Assembly (NCBI GenBank): GCA_963749415.1
Contig: CAVVMG010000001.1
Span: forward strand, 1,116,001 to 1,180,000
Direction of reading: 5' to 3'
DNA from: JALYNX01 sp963749415
Lineage (GTDB): Bacteria; Actinomycetota; Acidimicrobiia; Spongiisociales; ZC4RG35
Length of the DNA: 64,000 bases
The notes below the pieces were generated by a model, which was given only the letters and a program-made list of their open reading frames with translations, made no database searches and was not told the origin of the DNA. A program made the translations under genes and the position numbers. This document shows positions 37,880-47,494 of this stretch, piece by piece; the stretch's first letter is position 1, and each line of letters starts with the position of its first letter.

Positions 37880-38916
37880 AGGTCGGCTTCGTAGTCAACG
37901 ATGTGCTCACCGAGGAGCACTTCTACAGCACTACCCGGCTGGCCTTGGCCGCCAAGCGCCGCGGTCACCAGGTTCGGTTGATGGGAGTCGGAGATCTGGC
38001 GCACACCTCAACGGGCGAGGTGACCGCCCACGCCCGGCGACCCTTGGACAAGGCATACCGGTCCCTCGCCAGCTTCATGACCGACATCAAAGCGTTGGAG
38101 CCGGAGATCACCTCTGTCAGCGAGCTCGACGTTCTCATGCTGCGCAACGACCCGGCGGCCGACGCGATCGACCGCCCGTGGGCCCAAGCGTCCGGATTCC
38201 TGTTCGGGCAGCTCGCTGCAGCCTCGGGGGTGCTCGTGTTGAACGACCCGGCGCACCTTGCCGACGCGATCAACAAGTCTTACTTCCAACACTTTCCTGA
38301 GGAGATCCGGCCCCGAACCATGATCTCCCGCGCCGTGGAGGAGATCCGATCGTTCGTCGAGGATCTGGGCGGCCGGGCGGTCCTCAAGCCACTGCAAGGC
38401 TCGGGTGGCCAGGGTGTGTTCCTCATCGACGGCCGAAAGCGGCAGAACCTCAACCAGATCGTGGAGACCATCACCCGGGACGGGTATGTCGTCGTCCAGG
38501 AGTACCTGCGTGATGCGGAGAAGGGCGATGTGCGGCTCTTCGTGATGAACGGCAAGCCGCTGGAAGTCAACGGGAAGGTCGCCGCCTTCCGGCGGGTGAA
38601 CGCCGGCGATGATGTCCGCTCCAACATGCACGTGGGCGGACGGGCGAAGCCGGCGCGAATCACCGAAGGCATGATGCAAGTGGTGAATCGCGCCCGGCCC
38701 AAGCTGGTCCAGGACGGGATGTTTCTCGTCGGGCTCGACCTGGTGGGCGACAAGCTGATGGAAGCCAACGTGTTCAGCCCCGGTGGCCTGGGCAGCGCGA
38801 GCGACCTCCACGGGGAGGACTTCGCCTCGGCGGTGATCGAGGCCCTGGAGCAGAAGGTGGCGATCCGCCCCGGTTACGGCGCCTCTCTGCCCAACGCCGC
38901 CCTCGCCACCATGTGA
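37876..38916 (+). CDS. glutathione synthase-like ATP-grasp ligase
   Basis: A 346-residue ATP-grasp enzyme. The N-terminal domain (MKVGFVVNDVLTEEHFYST) resembles glutathione synthase, and the ATP site is seen in VLKPLQGSGGQGVFLI and VVVQEYLRDAEKGDVRLFVMNG, with Mg ligands in the MEANVFSPGGLG segment (EANxxSPGG). It would join a carboxylate to an amine with ATP. Together with the amidohydrolase and DUF1704 protein it forms an overlapping operon; the product is not glutathione for certain because no gamma-glutamylcysteine ligase is present here. A weak GATCT/AGATC hairpin follows the stop. Confidence 0.87.
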   Translation: MKVGFVVNDVLTEEHFYSTTRLALAAKRRGHQVRLMGVGDLAHTSTGEVTAHARRPLDKAYRSLASFMTDIKALEPEITSVSELDVLMLRNDPAADAIDRPWAQASGFLFGQLAAASGVLVLNDPAHLADAINKSYFQHFPEEIRPRTMISRAVEEIRSFVEDLGGRAVLKPLQGSGGQGVFLIDGRKRQNLNQIVETITRDGYVVVQEYLRDAEKGDVRLFVMNGKPLEVNGKVAAFRRVNAGDDVRSNMHVGGRAKPARITEGMMQVVNRARPKLVQDGMFLVGLDLVGDKLMEANVFSPGGLGSASDLHGEDFASAVIEALEQKVAIRPGYGASLPNAALATM

Positions 38917-39004
38917 TCTGTACCAAGATCCGACGCAGAGGTGGTGATTCGCACGCTATATATCGGCGGTCGCATGAGTAACGCCTTGATCCTGGACGAT
39001 CCCG

Positions 39005-40624
39005 ATGACCGTCGATAGCACTGAGAGAGCCGCGTCGGGGGTCATCCTCCTCACCCTCGCCACCGGGCAGTTCCTGATGACCCTCGACAGCTCGGTGATG
39101 AATGTCTCCATCTCCCAGGTCGCCGAGGACGTGGGCACCACGGTCACCGGCATCCAGACTGCGATCACGCTCTACACGCTGGTGATGGCGACTCTGATGA
39201 TCACCGGAGGGAAGATCGGCAGCCTGATCGGTCGCAAGCGCGCTTTCGCCATCGGGTGCGTCATCTATGGCATCGGCACGTTGACCACGGCATTCGCTCC
39301 CAACCTCGCGATCCTCATCCTCGGATGGTCGGTTCTGGAGGGGATAGGGGCCGCCCTGATCATGCCCGCCACCGTCGGTCTGGTCGCATCCAACTTCTCG
39401 GCCCAGGAACGGCCCCGTGCCTACGGTCTCGTTGCTTCGGCCGGGGCCATCGCGGTCGCCGCCGGGCCCTTGATCGGCGGGTTGGTTACCACCTATTGGA
39501 CCTGGCGCTACGTCTTCGCCGGGGAGGCCGTCCTGGTGGTCGTGATCCTGTTCATGGTTCGAAGGATGGTCGATTCCCCTCCCGAGGCCAGATTCAAGAT
39601 GGACTACGTCGGAATCGTCCTCTCTGCCCTCGGGCTCGGTCTGGCGGTCTTCGGCGTCCTCAAGTCCGGAGAGTGGGGTTGGGTCCAGGCCAAACCTGAG
39701 GGCCCGGCGTGGATCGGGATCTCCCCGACCTTCTGGCTGATAGTCGTGGGACTGGTGCTGGTACGGCTCTTCTTTGCCTGGGAGTTGAGGATGCTGGAGC
39801 GGGGGAAGGAGCCCTTGGTCCGACCCGAGATGTTGCGCAACGCCCAGCTGGCCGGTGGGCTCACGATGTTCTTCTTCCAGTACATGATCCAGGCCGGGCT
39901 TTTCTTCACCGTGCCCCTGTTCCTGTCGGTGGCACTCGGGCTCTCCGCCCTGGCAACGGGGGTACGCCTGCTTCCACTCTCGATCACCTTGCTCCTGGCT
40001 GCGGTGGGGATCCCGAAGTTCTTTCCCAAGGCTTCCCCAAGGAGCGTCGTGCGAATTGGGCTGTGGGCGCTCCTGGCCGGGACCATCTCGCTGATCGCAG
40101 CGTTGGAGGTGGGGGTCGGGCCGGAGATCGTCTTTGTCCCGATGCTGCTCGCCGGGCTCGGTGTTGGGGCCCTCGCCTCTCAGTTGGGAGCGGTGACCGT
40201 GTCTGCAGTGCCCGATGAGGAGAGCGGCGAGGTAGGTGGGCTCCAGAACACGATGACCAACTTGGGCGCGTCGCTGGGGACCGCACTCGCAGGTTCGATA
40301 TTGATTGCCAGCCTCTCGACCTCGTTCATCACCGGGATCCTGGAGAACCCCGACGTGCCGCCTGAGATCGCGGCCTCGGCCGAGGTCCAACTCGCCAGCG
40401 GCATCCCGTTCGTGTCCGACGCCCAGTTGGCGACCGGGTTGGCCGATGCCGGCGTCGAACCGGCGCTCGCCGACGCCATCATCGAGGAGAACGAGTCCGC
40501 CCGGATTGACGGTCTGCGGGCAGGGTTATCGGTGCTGGCGGTCACCGCGATCGTCGCCCTTTTCTTGACCCGGCTGGTGCCGACGGTGCCGGTTGGGGTT
40601 GAGACCACGCCGCAGCCCGCCTGA
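39005..40624 (+). CDS. MFS drug:H+ antiporter, DHA2 (14-helix) type
   Basis: A 539-residue transporter with 14 predicted helices. LMTLDSSVMNVSISQVAEDVG is the DHA2 motif in helix 1, GKIGSLIGRKRAFAIGC is motif A, and the MPATVGLVASNFSAQERPRAYGLVASAGAIAVAAGPLIGG block carries motif C. These pumps usually export drugs or metabolites. The ATG at 39005 is used; it lies in CCCGATGACC with no strong ribosome site. A stretch ctatatatcgg upstream could be a promoter. Confidence 0.92.
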   Translation: MTVDSTERAASGVILLTLATGQFLMTLDSSVMNVSISQVAEDVGTTVTGIQTAITLYTLVMATLMITGGKIGSLIGRKRAFAIGCVIYGIGTLTTAFAPNLAILILGWSVLEGIGAALIMPATVGLVASNFSAQERPRAYGLVASAGAIAVAAGPLIGGLVTTYWTWRYVFAGEAVLVVVILFMVRRMVDSPPEARFKMDYVGIVLSALGLGLAVFGVLKSGEWGWVQAKPEGPAWIGISPTFWLIVVGLVLVRLFFAWELRMLERGKEPLVRPEMLRNAQLAGGLTMFFFQYMIQAGLFFTVPLFLSVALGLSALATGVRLLPLSITLLLAAVGIPKFFPKASPRSVVRIGLWALLAGTISLIAALEVGVGPEIVFVPMLLAGLGVGALASQLGAVTVSAVPDEESGEVGGLQNTMTNLGASLGTALAGSILIASLSTSFITGILENPDVPPEIAASAEVQLASGIPFVSDAQLATGLADAGVEPALADAIIEENESARIDGLRAGLSVLAVTAIVALFLTRLVPTVPVGVETTPQPA

Positions 40625-40635
40625 GGGCTTCTAGC

Positions 40636-41976
40636 TCAACCGCCTCCGAGCGCCTGCAACGTGAGCACCTGGGCCACGATTAACCGCTCGATCTCGCTCA
40701 AGTCGACACTCTCGTTCGATGCATGGATCTTCGCCTCGGCGACGTCTTCTGCACCCCAGAGGATGACCTCGGCATTTGGGCTGATCCCCTGGAGTCGGGC
40801 GACAAGCGGGATCGAGCCGCCACTGCCCATGAAGCCGGCATCGGTCTCGTAGGCGGCGCCCATGGCCTCCATTGCGGCCTTGACCGCTGGCCCGTCCATC
40901 TTCGCCGCAAACGGATAACCGACCCGCACCTTCTCCACCTCGACCTCCACGCCCCATGGCGCGGCTTTCTTCAGGTGTTCCATGAGCAGGCCGACCTCGT
41001 GTTCGGAGTCGGCGCCGGGAGGGATCCGCATCGAGATCTTGGCCGCGGCCTCTGGTATCACCACGTTGGCGGCGTCCTTGACCGTGGGGGCGTCGATCCC
41101 GATGACCGACGCGGCGGGGCGGGACCAGAGGCGGGCGCCGACCGTGCCGGAGCCGATCAATTGCGCCCCGTCGACCATCCCCGCAGCCTCACGAAACGCA
41201 TCAGGATCCATCTCACTGCCCGACCACTCGAACTTGGCCAGACCGGGGACGATGGTGTCGCCGGAGTCGTCGTGGAGGCTGGCGAGGATCCGGATGAGGG
41301 CAAGGAGGGCATCGGGGGCGGCTCCGCCGAATAGACCGGAGTGCGCCGGGTGGTGGAGAGACCTCACTCTGACCACAACGAGCACATTGCCGCGCAGGGT
41401 GGTAGTCACCGCCGGCACCCCAGCAGCCGGGTTACCCATGTCGGCGATCACATAGGTGTCGGCCTGAAAGAGCTCCGGGTGGGCGTCGACATAGGGACCG
41501 ATGTGGCTGACTGTTTCCTCCTCGCCTTCGATGAGGATGCGGAGATTGACCGGGATCTCGCCCTGGAAGACGCCGAGGGTCCCGGCGTGGATGATCACGC
41601 CGCTCTTGTCGTCCGCCGCTCCTCGTCCGTACAGCCGACCTTCCTTGATCTCCGCCTGCCATGGGTCCGTGTCCCAACCGGCCTCCACCGGTGCCGGCTG
41701 AACGTCGTAGTGGGCGTAGAGGAGGACGGTGGGCGACCCTTCGGGGCCGGGCATGTCGCCGTAGATCGCGGGCTTGCCCTCGCCGAGGTCGAGCTCTCGG
41801 ATGTCGGCCCCATGCCGCTCGAGCAGCTCCATGGACGCTCGGCGCATCTCGTGCACCGGTTCTTCCGGGTAACCGGGGAATGAGCACGAGGCATGACTCA
41901 CCAGCTCGGCCAGGTCTTCGATGAGTTGAGGCATCAGGGCCTTTGCCCGGGATTGCACTTCTTGGGTCGTCAGCAC
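40636..41976 (-). CDS. M20 family dipeptidase
   Basis: A 446-residue zinc peptidase of the M20 dipeptidase (CNDP-like) group. Metal-site motifs: YAHYDVQPAP (His), GRGAADDKSG (bridging Asp), EGEEETVSH (Glu base and ligand), and the C-terminal HASNESVD (His). A dimerisation domain is inserted in the middle. The GTG start follows GAGGAGG. It is the last gene of an operon that includes amino acid and dicarboxylate transporters and a second peptidase. Confidence 0.92.
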   Translation of the reverse strand: MLTTQEVQSRAKALMPQLIEDLAELVSHASCSFPGYPEEPVHEMRRASMELLERHGADIRELDLGEGKPAIYGDMPGPEGSPTVLLYAHYDVQPAPVEAGWDTDPWQAEIKEGRLYGRGAADDKSGVIIHAGTLGVFQGEIPVNLRILIEGEEETVSHIGPYVDAHPELFQADTYVIADMGNPAAGVPAVTTTLRGNVLVVVRVRSLHHPAHSGLFGGAAPDALLALIRILASLHDDSGDTIVPGLAKFEWSGSEMDPDAFREAAGMVDGAQLIGSGTVGARLWSRPAASVIGIDAPTVKDAANVVIPEAAAKISMRIPPGADSEHEVGLLMEHLKKAAPWGVEVEVEKVRVGYPFAAKMDGPAVKAAMEAMGAAYETDAGFMGSGGSIPLVARLQGISPNAEVILWGAEDVAEAKIHASNESVDLSEIERLIVAQVLTLQALGGG

Positions 41977-41986
41977 ACTTGCCTCC

Positions 41987-43297
41987 TCAGCTGGTAGTCG
42001 AGGTCTGGCGACCGCGTCGCACGGCGCTCCAAATGAGCTCGAGTGCCACGGCGAGGACGAGGACGACAACCATTGCGACGAAAGTCTCTGGGGCGTCCTG
42101 CCAGGTTTGTATCCCGAACACCACGAGCACGATGGCGGTCGAGGCGATTGCTACGCCGATGATCGCCAGGCTCGACCCTGTCTCGGCTCGAAGCCGCAAT
42201 CCGGCGAGAGCCACCATGAGGAAAATCACCAGGGCCACCACGCTCCCCAGTGACGCGATTGCGGTGAGGTCGACCAGAAGGGCGAGGAGTAGGACGAAAA
42301 TCGCCGAGACACCCATGCCCACGGTGCTTCCCAGTCTTCCCGGCTGGCCGAACTTGGGGGGAAACTGGCCATTGCGGGCGAGGGCCGAGGTCAGCCCGAC
42401 CACGCCATAGACGTTTGCGTTCACCGAGGTGAAAGTAGCGAGGAGGGCGGCGACCGCCATCATCGCGAACCCGGCATCTCCGAGCACGGGACGCGCTGCC
42501 TCTGCGAGCGCGGTGTCCCCGTAGCCGATGACCTGCTCCACCGTGAGGGTTCCGAAGACTCCGATCGAGATCAGGATGTAGAGAGCTGTGGTGATCCCGA
42601 GGGCGATGTATGTCGCCTTGGGCAGGTCGCGGGCCGGGTTCGGGAGGTCCTCCCCGGCGTAACTGATGACTGCGAACCCCAAGTAGGCGAAGAAGGTGAG
42701 GGCGATGCTGGACACGATGTCGAAAGCCGGCGGGTACAGGGAAGGGGAGAGCAACTCGGCATCCATCTGGCCCAGGGTCACCACGATGAACACGGCGAAG
42801 ACCGCCATGAGGATCACGACGATCAGAGACTGGACCTTGGCGATGGCGTCGGCGCCCAGAATCTGTACGGCGGCAACCACGATGATGACTCCGGCAGTGA
42901 ACAGATCACCGGAGATCGCGCTCGCGCCCTCCCCGATGAATAGGGCAGTCGCATAACTCCCGAAGGAGACGGCGACCATCGCAGTGATGATGATCGCCGC
43001 GAAATAGAGGAGCCAGGCGAAGGTCCCGACCAGGTGCCCGACCCCGAATCCTTCGGTGAGGAAAGTGACCAGGCCCCCTGACGACGGGTAGCGGGCCCCG
43101 AGCTTGGCCACCACATATCCGAGGAGTGTCGCCACCACCCCTCCGAGGAGGAAGGAGAGCCAGGTGGCGGCGCCCGCCACCGCGCCTGCCTGGCCGAGCA
43201 GCGCGAAGATGCCGGCGCCGACCATGGCCCCGATGCCGAGCGACGCCGCCCCGCGAACGCTCATGCCACCCGAGGCCTGTTGTTCTGGAGCAGTCAT
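41987..43297 (-). CDS. APC family amino acid permease
   Basis: A 436-residue permease with 12 predicted helices. The first helix contains the substrate-binding GIGAMVGAGIFALLG of the APC fold, helix 6 carries FFAYLGFAVISYAGEDLPNPARDLPKA, a family hallmark. It sits in an operon with peptidases and a C4-dicarboxylate carrier and likely takes up amino acids, specificity unknown. Confidence 0.92.
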   Translation of the reverse strand: MTAPEQQASGGMSVRGAASLGIGAMVGAGIFALLGQAGAVAGAATWLSFLLGGVVATLLGYVVAKLGARYPSSGGLVTFLTEGFGVGHLVGTFAWLLYFAAIIITAMVAVSFGSYATALFIGEGASAISGDLFTAGVIIVVAAVQILGADAIAKVQSLIVVILMAVFAVFIVVTLGQMDAELLSPSLYPPAFDIVSSIALTFFAYLGFAVISYAGEDLPNPARDLPKATYIALGITTALYILISIGVFGTLTVEQVIGYGDTALAEAARPVLGDAGFAMMAVAALLATFTSVNANVYGVVGLTSALARNGQFPPKFGQPGRLGSTVGMGVSAIFVLLLALLVDLTAIASLGSVVALVIFLMVALAGLRLRAETGSSLAIIGVAIASTAIVLVVFGIQTWQDAPETFVAMVVVLVLAVALELIWSAVRRGRQTSTTS

Positions 43298-43310
43298 CTC
43301 CGACCCACGA

Positions 43311-44651
43311 TCAATAGAAGATCACCCCGATCAGGGCGCCCACGACCACCGAGACAACCGTCATGATCAGCATCGGGACGAAGAAACTGTGGTCGAGCAG
43401 CTTCGTTCCGAGCTTCGTCGACCCGGTGAGGTCGAAGTTGGCGGCCGCGATCTGAGTGCCGTTGGCGGGCAGGGTGTAAACGCCACCCAGGGAACCGCCC
43501 CACATCCCGGTAACCAGGCCCGGTGCGAGCCCGGCGGCGAGGCCGATGGGGACGATGGTCCTGGTTGCCGTCGATTGGCTCGTTGTTAGGGCGGCGACCA
43601 GGAACACCGCGAGAGCGAAGATCCACACCGCTTGGTTCACCCATCCACCGATGGTGGTGACGATGAACTCTTCGTGGGCGGCGATGAAGGTGGCGGTGAG
43701 CCAGGCGATCCCGAACAGGGCGATGGCTGAGACCATTCCAGCCTTGAACACCGAAGCCCCGGGCACCTCGCTCACGTCGGGCTTGCCAACCAGGATGATG
43801 AGTACACCCACGGTGAACATGACCAATTCGATGGTGGTGGTCATGTCGATGGTGACCGCCTCCCCTTCGACCTCGAATGCCGGGCGGAGGTCAGGAAACA
43901 GACCCAGGATCACGATGGCGAGGACCCCGAGTAGGAAGATGATCCCCGACCGACGGCCCTCCTTGGTTGCGGTCAGCTCGACGGTTCCGACTGTGGAGCC
44001 CGGGGCGGGCAGAGCACCGGAGGCGATCTTTTCTTGAATTTCCGGGTCTTCGTCGATGTCCTTCCCCATCCTTCCCACGACCAGGGCGGTGACCACGATG
44101 CCGACGATGCCGGCGGGGATGGTGATCGACAGGATCTGTGCCAGGTCGAAGTTGTAGGGCTCGACCGCGGTCAGGGTCAACATCGCGGCCATGGCCGCCG
44201 AGACCGGTGATGCAGCGAGTGACATCCCGGACTGGACCACCGTGACCGTCAGCGGTCGCGAAGGCCTGATGTTGTTCTGATAGGAGACGTCATAGATCAC
44301 CGGCAGGAGCGGGTAGAGGATGTTGCTGGTTCCTGCGCCCACCGTGAACGCGAACGCGGTGAGCGGAGCGATCACCGTGATCTGCTTCGGGTGGGCCTGA
44401 ATCACGCCCGCTGCGACTTTCACCATCCAGTCGACCCCGCCGGCCACCTGCATCAGAGATGCAGCCGTGACCACCGCGAGGATGATGAGCATCGCCGAGA
44501 TCGGGGCCTCACCTGGTGCTTCTCCGAATACGAAAACCAGGATGAAGACGCCGAGGCCACCCCAAACCCCGATCCCTACTCCTCCGGCACGGGTACCCAT
44601 GACGATGGCGCCGAGGACCACCACCGCCTCGAGGATGAATGTGATATCCAT
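43311..44651 (-). CDS. Dcu-type C4-dicarboxylate transporter
   Basis: A 446-residue membrane protein with about 10-12 helices and the DcuA/DcuB layout: GTRAGGVGIGVWGGLGVFILVFVF at the start, GAGTSNILYPLLPVIYDVSYQNNIRPSRP, and the SLAASPVSAAMAAML segment. Dcu carriers exchange or take up aspartate, fumarate, malate or succinate. GGAAG precedes the ATG. It fits with the peptide/amino-acid operon, perhaps handling aspartate. Confidence 0.87.
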   Translation of the reverse strand: MDITFILEAVVVLGAIVMGTRAGGVGIGVWGGLGVFILVFVFGEAPGEAPISAMLIILAVVTAASLMQVAGGVDWMVKVAAGVIQAHPKQITVIAPLTAFAFTVGAGTSNILYPLLPVIYDVSYQNNIRPSRPLTVTVVQSGMSLAASPVSAAMAAMLTLTAVEPYNFDLAQILSITIPAGIVGIVVTALVVGRMGKDIDEDPEIQEKIASGALPAPGSTVGTVELTATKEGRRSGIIFLLGVLAIVILGLFPDLRPAFEVEGEAVTIDMTTTIELVMFTVGVLIILVGKPDVSEVPGASVFKAGMVSAIALFGIAWLTATFIAAHEEFIVTTIGGWVNQAVWIFALAVFLVAALTTSQSTATRTIVPIGLAAGLAPGLVTGMWGGSLGGVYTLPANGTQIAAANFDLTGSTKLGTKLLDHSFFVPMLIMTVVSVVVGALIGVIFY

Positions 44652-44667
44652 TTGCTTCCTTTCGGGG

Positions 44668-45084
44668 TCAGTCCGTGCCGCAGACGACGTCGAGTCGCTG
44701 TTGGAGTTGGTCGTATGCGGTGACCGAGGTGGCCAACGACTCTTCCATCAGTGGCCTCGCCGCTTCGAGACCCTCCTCACCGAGGTCGAATGTCACTTGC
44801 CTCAGATCGAGGAGCGCGAGGTTCAAGTTGGTGACCGCCTGGTCGTACACACCATCGGAGGCGGCCTGGAACTGCTCCAACTGGACGATGACGTCTTCGA
44901 CGATCGCCAGTGCGTCGGAAGCGGTCGCGGTTTCCGGGTCGAGATCTTCGACCTGCGCCACTGCCTGTTGCAGATCCTCGTACTGGCGGCAAAGGTCGCG
45001 CTCCTCGGCGTTGCCGCAGGCGGTGAGCATGAGAGTGAGCGCGATCAATGCGATCACCCACCTTCTACGCCCGAGATGGGTCAT
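44668..45084 (-). CDS. small lipoprotein, helical
   Basis: A 138-residue lipoprotein with lipobox LMLTAC (Cys about residue 22) and a helical, probably coiled-coil body with paired Cys (LCRQY and DVVCGTD). No known domain. ATG at 45084 follows GGGAG. It lies between a peptidase gene and the dicarboxylate carrier gene in the same operon. Confidence 0.72.
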   Translation of the reverse strand: MTHLGRRRWVIALIALTLMLTACGNAEERDLCRQYEDLQQAVAQVEDLDPETATASDALAIVEDVIVQLEQFQAASDGVYDQAVTNLNLALLDLRQVTFDLGEEGLEAARPLMEESLATSVTAYDQLQQRLDVVCGTD

Positions 45085-45097
45085 CGTGGCGCTCCCT

Positions 45098-46207
45098 TCA
45101 CTCCAGGGCTTGGGTGACAATTGTTACCAGGATCTTGCACGCCGTGACCATGTCTTCGACGGCAATGTGCTCGGTCGTGGCGTGCTCATCGACCATCCCT
45201 GTGGCCATGGCGACACAGGGGATGCCCTTGGCGTTGAAGAAGTTGCCGTCGGTTCCGCCACCACTCTTCCGGGGGACCACCTCGAGCCCCAACGAGCGAA
45301 TGGCGCGGGCCGCCTCCCGGTAGGGGCGCTCTGACTCCTCGATGTGATAGGTGCGGTAGATCTCTTCAGCCTCGAAGTCCACGGTCGCACCGTGGCGCAC
45401 TGCCGCCTCGTCGAGCGCAGCTCGCATCGCAGCAAGCTGCGCGTCCAGCTTCACCTGGTCATGACTACGCGCCATGCCCTCCAACACCACTTCGCCGGGG
45501 ACGATGTTCCGGGCCTCGCCGCCGGTAATGGTGCCGATGTTGGCGACCGTCTCCTCGTCGATTCGCCCCAAGGGCATGGCTGCGATCGCCTCGGCGGCCA
45601 CCTTCACGGCGTTGATCCCTTTTTCCGGCTCGACCCCGGCGTGGACCTTCTTTCCATGAACCGTGGCCGTGATGTATACAGATGTTGGCGCCCAGTAGGT
45701 GATGGCGCTGATGGCGCCCGCGGTGTCGAAGACAAAGCCGTACGTCGCCTTCAACTTGCTGACATCCATCTGGCGGGAGCCGACGAGCCCGCTCTCCTCA
45801 CCCACCGAAACTACGAACTCGATGCTCGGATGCTCGGCATCGCGATGCTCGCCGAGCAACGTCAGCAGCTCCAAACAGCCGGCGATCCCCGACTTGTCGT
45901 CGGCGCCGAGGATGGTGGTTCCGTCGGTCCTGATCACCCCATCCTCGATGATCGGCCGGATTCCGACATCGGTGCCGGCGGTGTCCATGTGCGTGGAGAT
46001 GAGCACCGTGTCCGGCCGGGATCCGGAAAAGGTCGCCACCAGGTTCCCGATGTCGTCGATGCTCACCTGGCAGCCGAGGTCGGAGAATCTCCGCGAGAGC
46101 TCGCGTCCGATCTCCTTTTCATGACCGGTCGGACTGTCGATGGCAACCAGCTGGAGGAAGGTTTCCACCAGCCGGTCCCGGTCGACCCCATCCGCGATCA
46201 TCACCAT
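45098..46207 (-). CDS. M20/PepT-like tripeptide aminopeptidase
   Basis: A 369-residue zinc peptidase. STHMDTAGTDVG (His ligand and Asp), TILGADDKSGIAG (bridging Asp), SVGEESGLVGSR (Glu) and the C-terminal VDEHATTEHIAVED (His) define a PepT/M20 peptidase. Three possible starts (ATG, GTG, ATG) lie within seven bases; I use the first. It is part of the operon of peptide, amino acid and dicarboxylate genes. Confidence 0.88.
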   Translation of the reverse strand: MVMIADGVDRDRLVETFLQLVAIDSPTGHEKEIGRELSRRFSDLGCQVSIDDIGNLVATFSGSRPDTVLISTHMDTAGTDVGIRPIIEDGVIRTDGTTILGADDKSGIAGCLELLTLLGEHRDAEHPSIEFVVSVGEESGLVGSRQMDVSKLKATYGFVFDTAGAISAITYWAPTSVYITATVHGKKVHAGVEPEKGINAVKVAAEAIAAMPLGRIDEETVANIGTITGGEARNIVPGEVVLEGMARSHDQVKLDAQLAAMRAALDEAAVRHGATVDFEAEEIYRTYHIEESERPYREAARAIRSLGLEVVPRKSGGGTDGNFFNAKGIPCVAMATGMVDEHATTEHIAVEDMVTACKILVTIVTQALE

Positions 46208-46233
46208 TCCATCGATTCCTTGGCCGGCGTCGA

Positions 46234-46611
46234 TCAGCCGAGCAGAGCCGCCTTCTGTGAGTTGAACTCGGCTTCTGTGAGTACCCCTCGCTCTTTCAAC
46301 TCGGCGAGCTTGGCGACCTCGTCGGCGACAGACCCCGATGACGAGACCTCCTGGATGTATTGGCGGGTCGCCTTCTCTCGCCTCGCGGCCTCGTCCACGG
46401 CCCGCTCGTGCATCGAGGAGCCGCGGGCGATCAGGTACACGAGCACACCGAGCCAGGGGAGGAACACGACGAAGACGGTCCAGAGCCCCTTGCCCCAACC
46501 CGAGAGGTCCGGGCTCCGGAAGATGTCCCCGAAGACCGTGATCAGGACCCAGATCCACGCGAAGAACAAGAAAAACCAGAGCATCGACCAGAACACATCC
46601 ATCAAAGGCAT
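46234..46611 (-). CDS. membrane protein with PLD-nuclease N-terminal and SHOCT domains
   Basis: A 125-residue protein. Two hydrophobic helices (MLWFFLFFAWIWVLITVF and WTVFVVFLPWLGVLVYLI) form a PLDc_N-like hairpin, followed by a charged linker and a C-terminal SHOCT motif (AKLAELKERGVLTEAEFNSQKAALL), which often mediates oligomer formation. It starts the operon running to 40636, with 26 nt to the peptidase gene. Function unknown. Confidence 0.82.
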   Translation of the reverse strand: MPLMDVFWSMLWFFLFFAWIWVLITVFGDIFRSPDLSGWGKGLWTVFVVFLPWLGVLVYLIARGSSMHERAVDEAARREKATRQYIQEVSSSGSVADEVAKLAELKERGVLTEAEFNSQKAALLG

Positions 46612-46740
46612 ACGAATCGCTCCTTACGCGAAATGACTCATCCGACTCTCAGATCAGATTCGGGTGAAAGCTATCAAATCGACGATGCAGTGATGGGCGA
46701 AAACGGTGAACAAATCGAAGGTGTGAGGCGCAGCCCAAGA

Positions 46741-47388
46741 TCAGTTGGGGATGTGCTCCTCGGCCTCGGTGAGGTCGATGCGCGGGTCGATGGTCCACCG
46801 AGGAAGGAAGAAGTGGACCAACGGTCCGATGAAGAGGGCGAAGGCCAGGGTGCCCCACCCCACGGTCCCTCCCAGGGCCCATCCGATGGCGAGGACAATT
46901 ATTTCGATGATCGTGCGGGTGAGCCGGATCGAGTAGCCGCGCTTGGCGATCCCAGTCATCAGGCCGTCTCGGGGACCGGGCCCGAAGCTGGCCCCGATGT
47001 ACAGGCCCGAGGCGAGGCCGATCAAGGCGACCCCACCTAGGAGCATGAGCCATGCCATTGCCACGCCATCGGCAGCAGGGATGACGACGGTGGAAAGGTC
47101 GATCATCACCCCGATGATGATCACATTGGCCACGGTCCCCAGACCCACTCGCTCCCCGAGCGGGATCCACGCCAGGAGCACGATCCCGGAGACGATTATC
47201 GACCAGATTCCCACGGTGAGCCCGAAGCGGACCGCGAGGCCCTGATGGAGAACGTCCCATGGCGGGACTCCGAGGCCCGACTCCAGCATCAGGCCGATGC
47301 CGAACCCGAAGAGGGCAAGGCCGATCGCCAGCTGGGTCAGTCGGCGCGCCAATCGGCGTCGTTGGTCTCGGGGGGCAGGCTCGGTCAT
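46741..47388 (-). CDS. YczE/YitT-like integral membrane protein
   Basis: A 215-residue membrane protein with five or six helices. The motif GLGVPPWDVLHQGLA and the SGLYIGASFGPGPRDGLMTGI segment match YczE-like proteins encoded next to Bacillus sfp and in actinobacteria. Function unknown. I use the ATG at 47388; an ATG 18 codons upstream would add an Arg-rich stretch. The 129-nt gap downstream contains no evident gene. Confidence 0.82.
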   Translation of the reverse strand: MTEPAPRDQRRRLARRLTQLAIGLALFGFGIGLMLESGLGVPPWDVLHQGLAVRFGLTVGIWSIIVSGIVLLAWIPLGERVGLGTVANVIIIGVMIDLSTVVIPAADGVAMAWLMLLGGVALIGLASGLYIGASFGPGPRDGLMTGIAKRGYSIRLTRTIIEIIVLAIGWALGGTVGWGTLAFALFIGPLVHFFLPRWTIDPRIDLTEAEEHIPN

Positions 47389-47494
47389 TGGGTGACAGGA
47401 TGGTCGGTAGGACCTCACAACCCGAGCCCGCTCCGGGTTCATTCCCGGTTACTGGGCCCGGGACGACCAATATGGTGACAATGAGGGGACCACG

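Noticed and set aside
38974..39018. 14-codon leader peptide frame before the MFS gene
   Set aside because: Short, out of frame with the transporter, no run of regulatory codons; not distinguishable from chance.
38774..40390. Long minus-strand open frame of over 500 codons
   Set aside because: It is antisense to the MFS transporter, has Gly/Arg/Asp/Gln-rich low-complexity composition and no domain; a GC-rich shadow.
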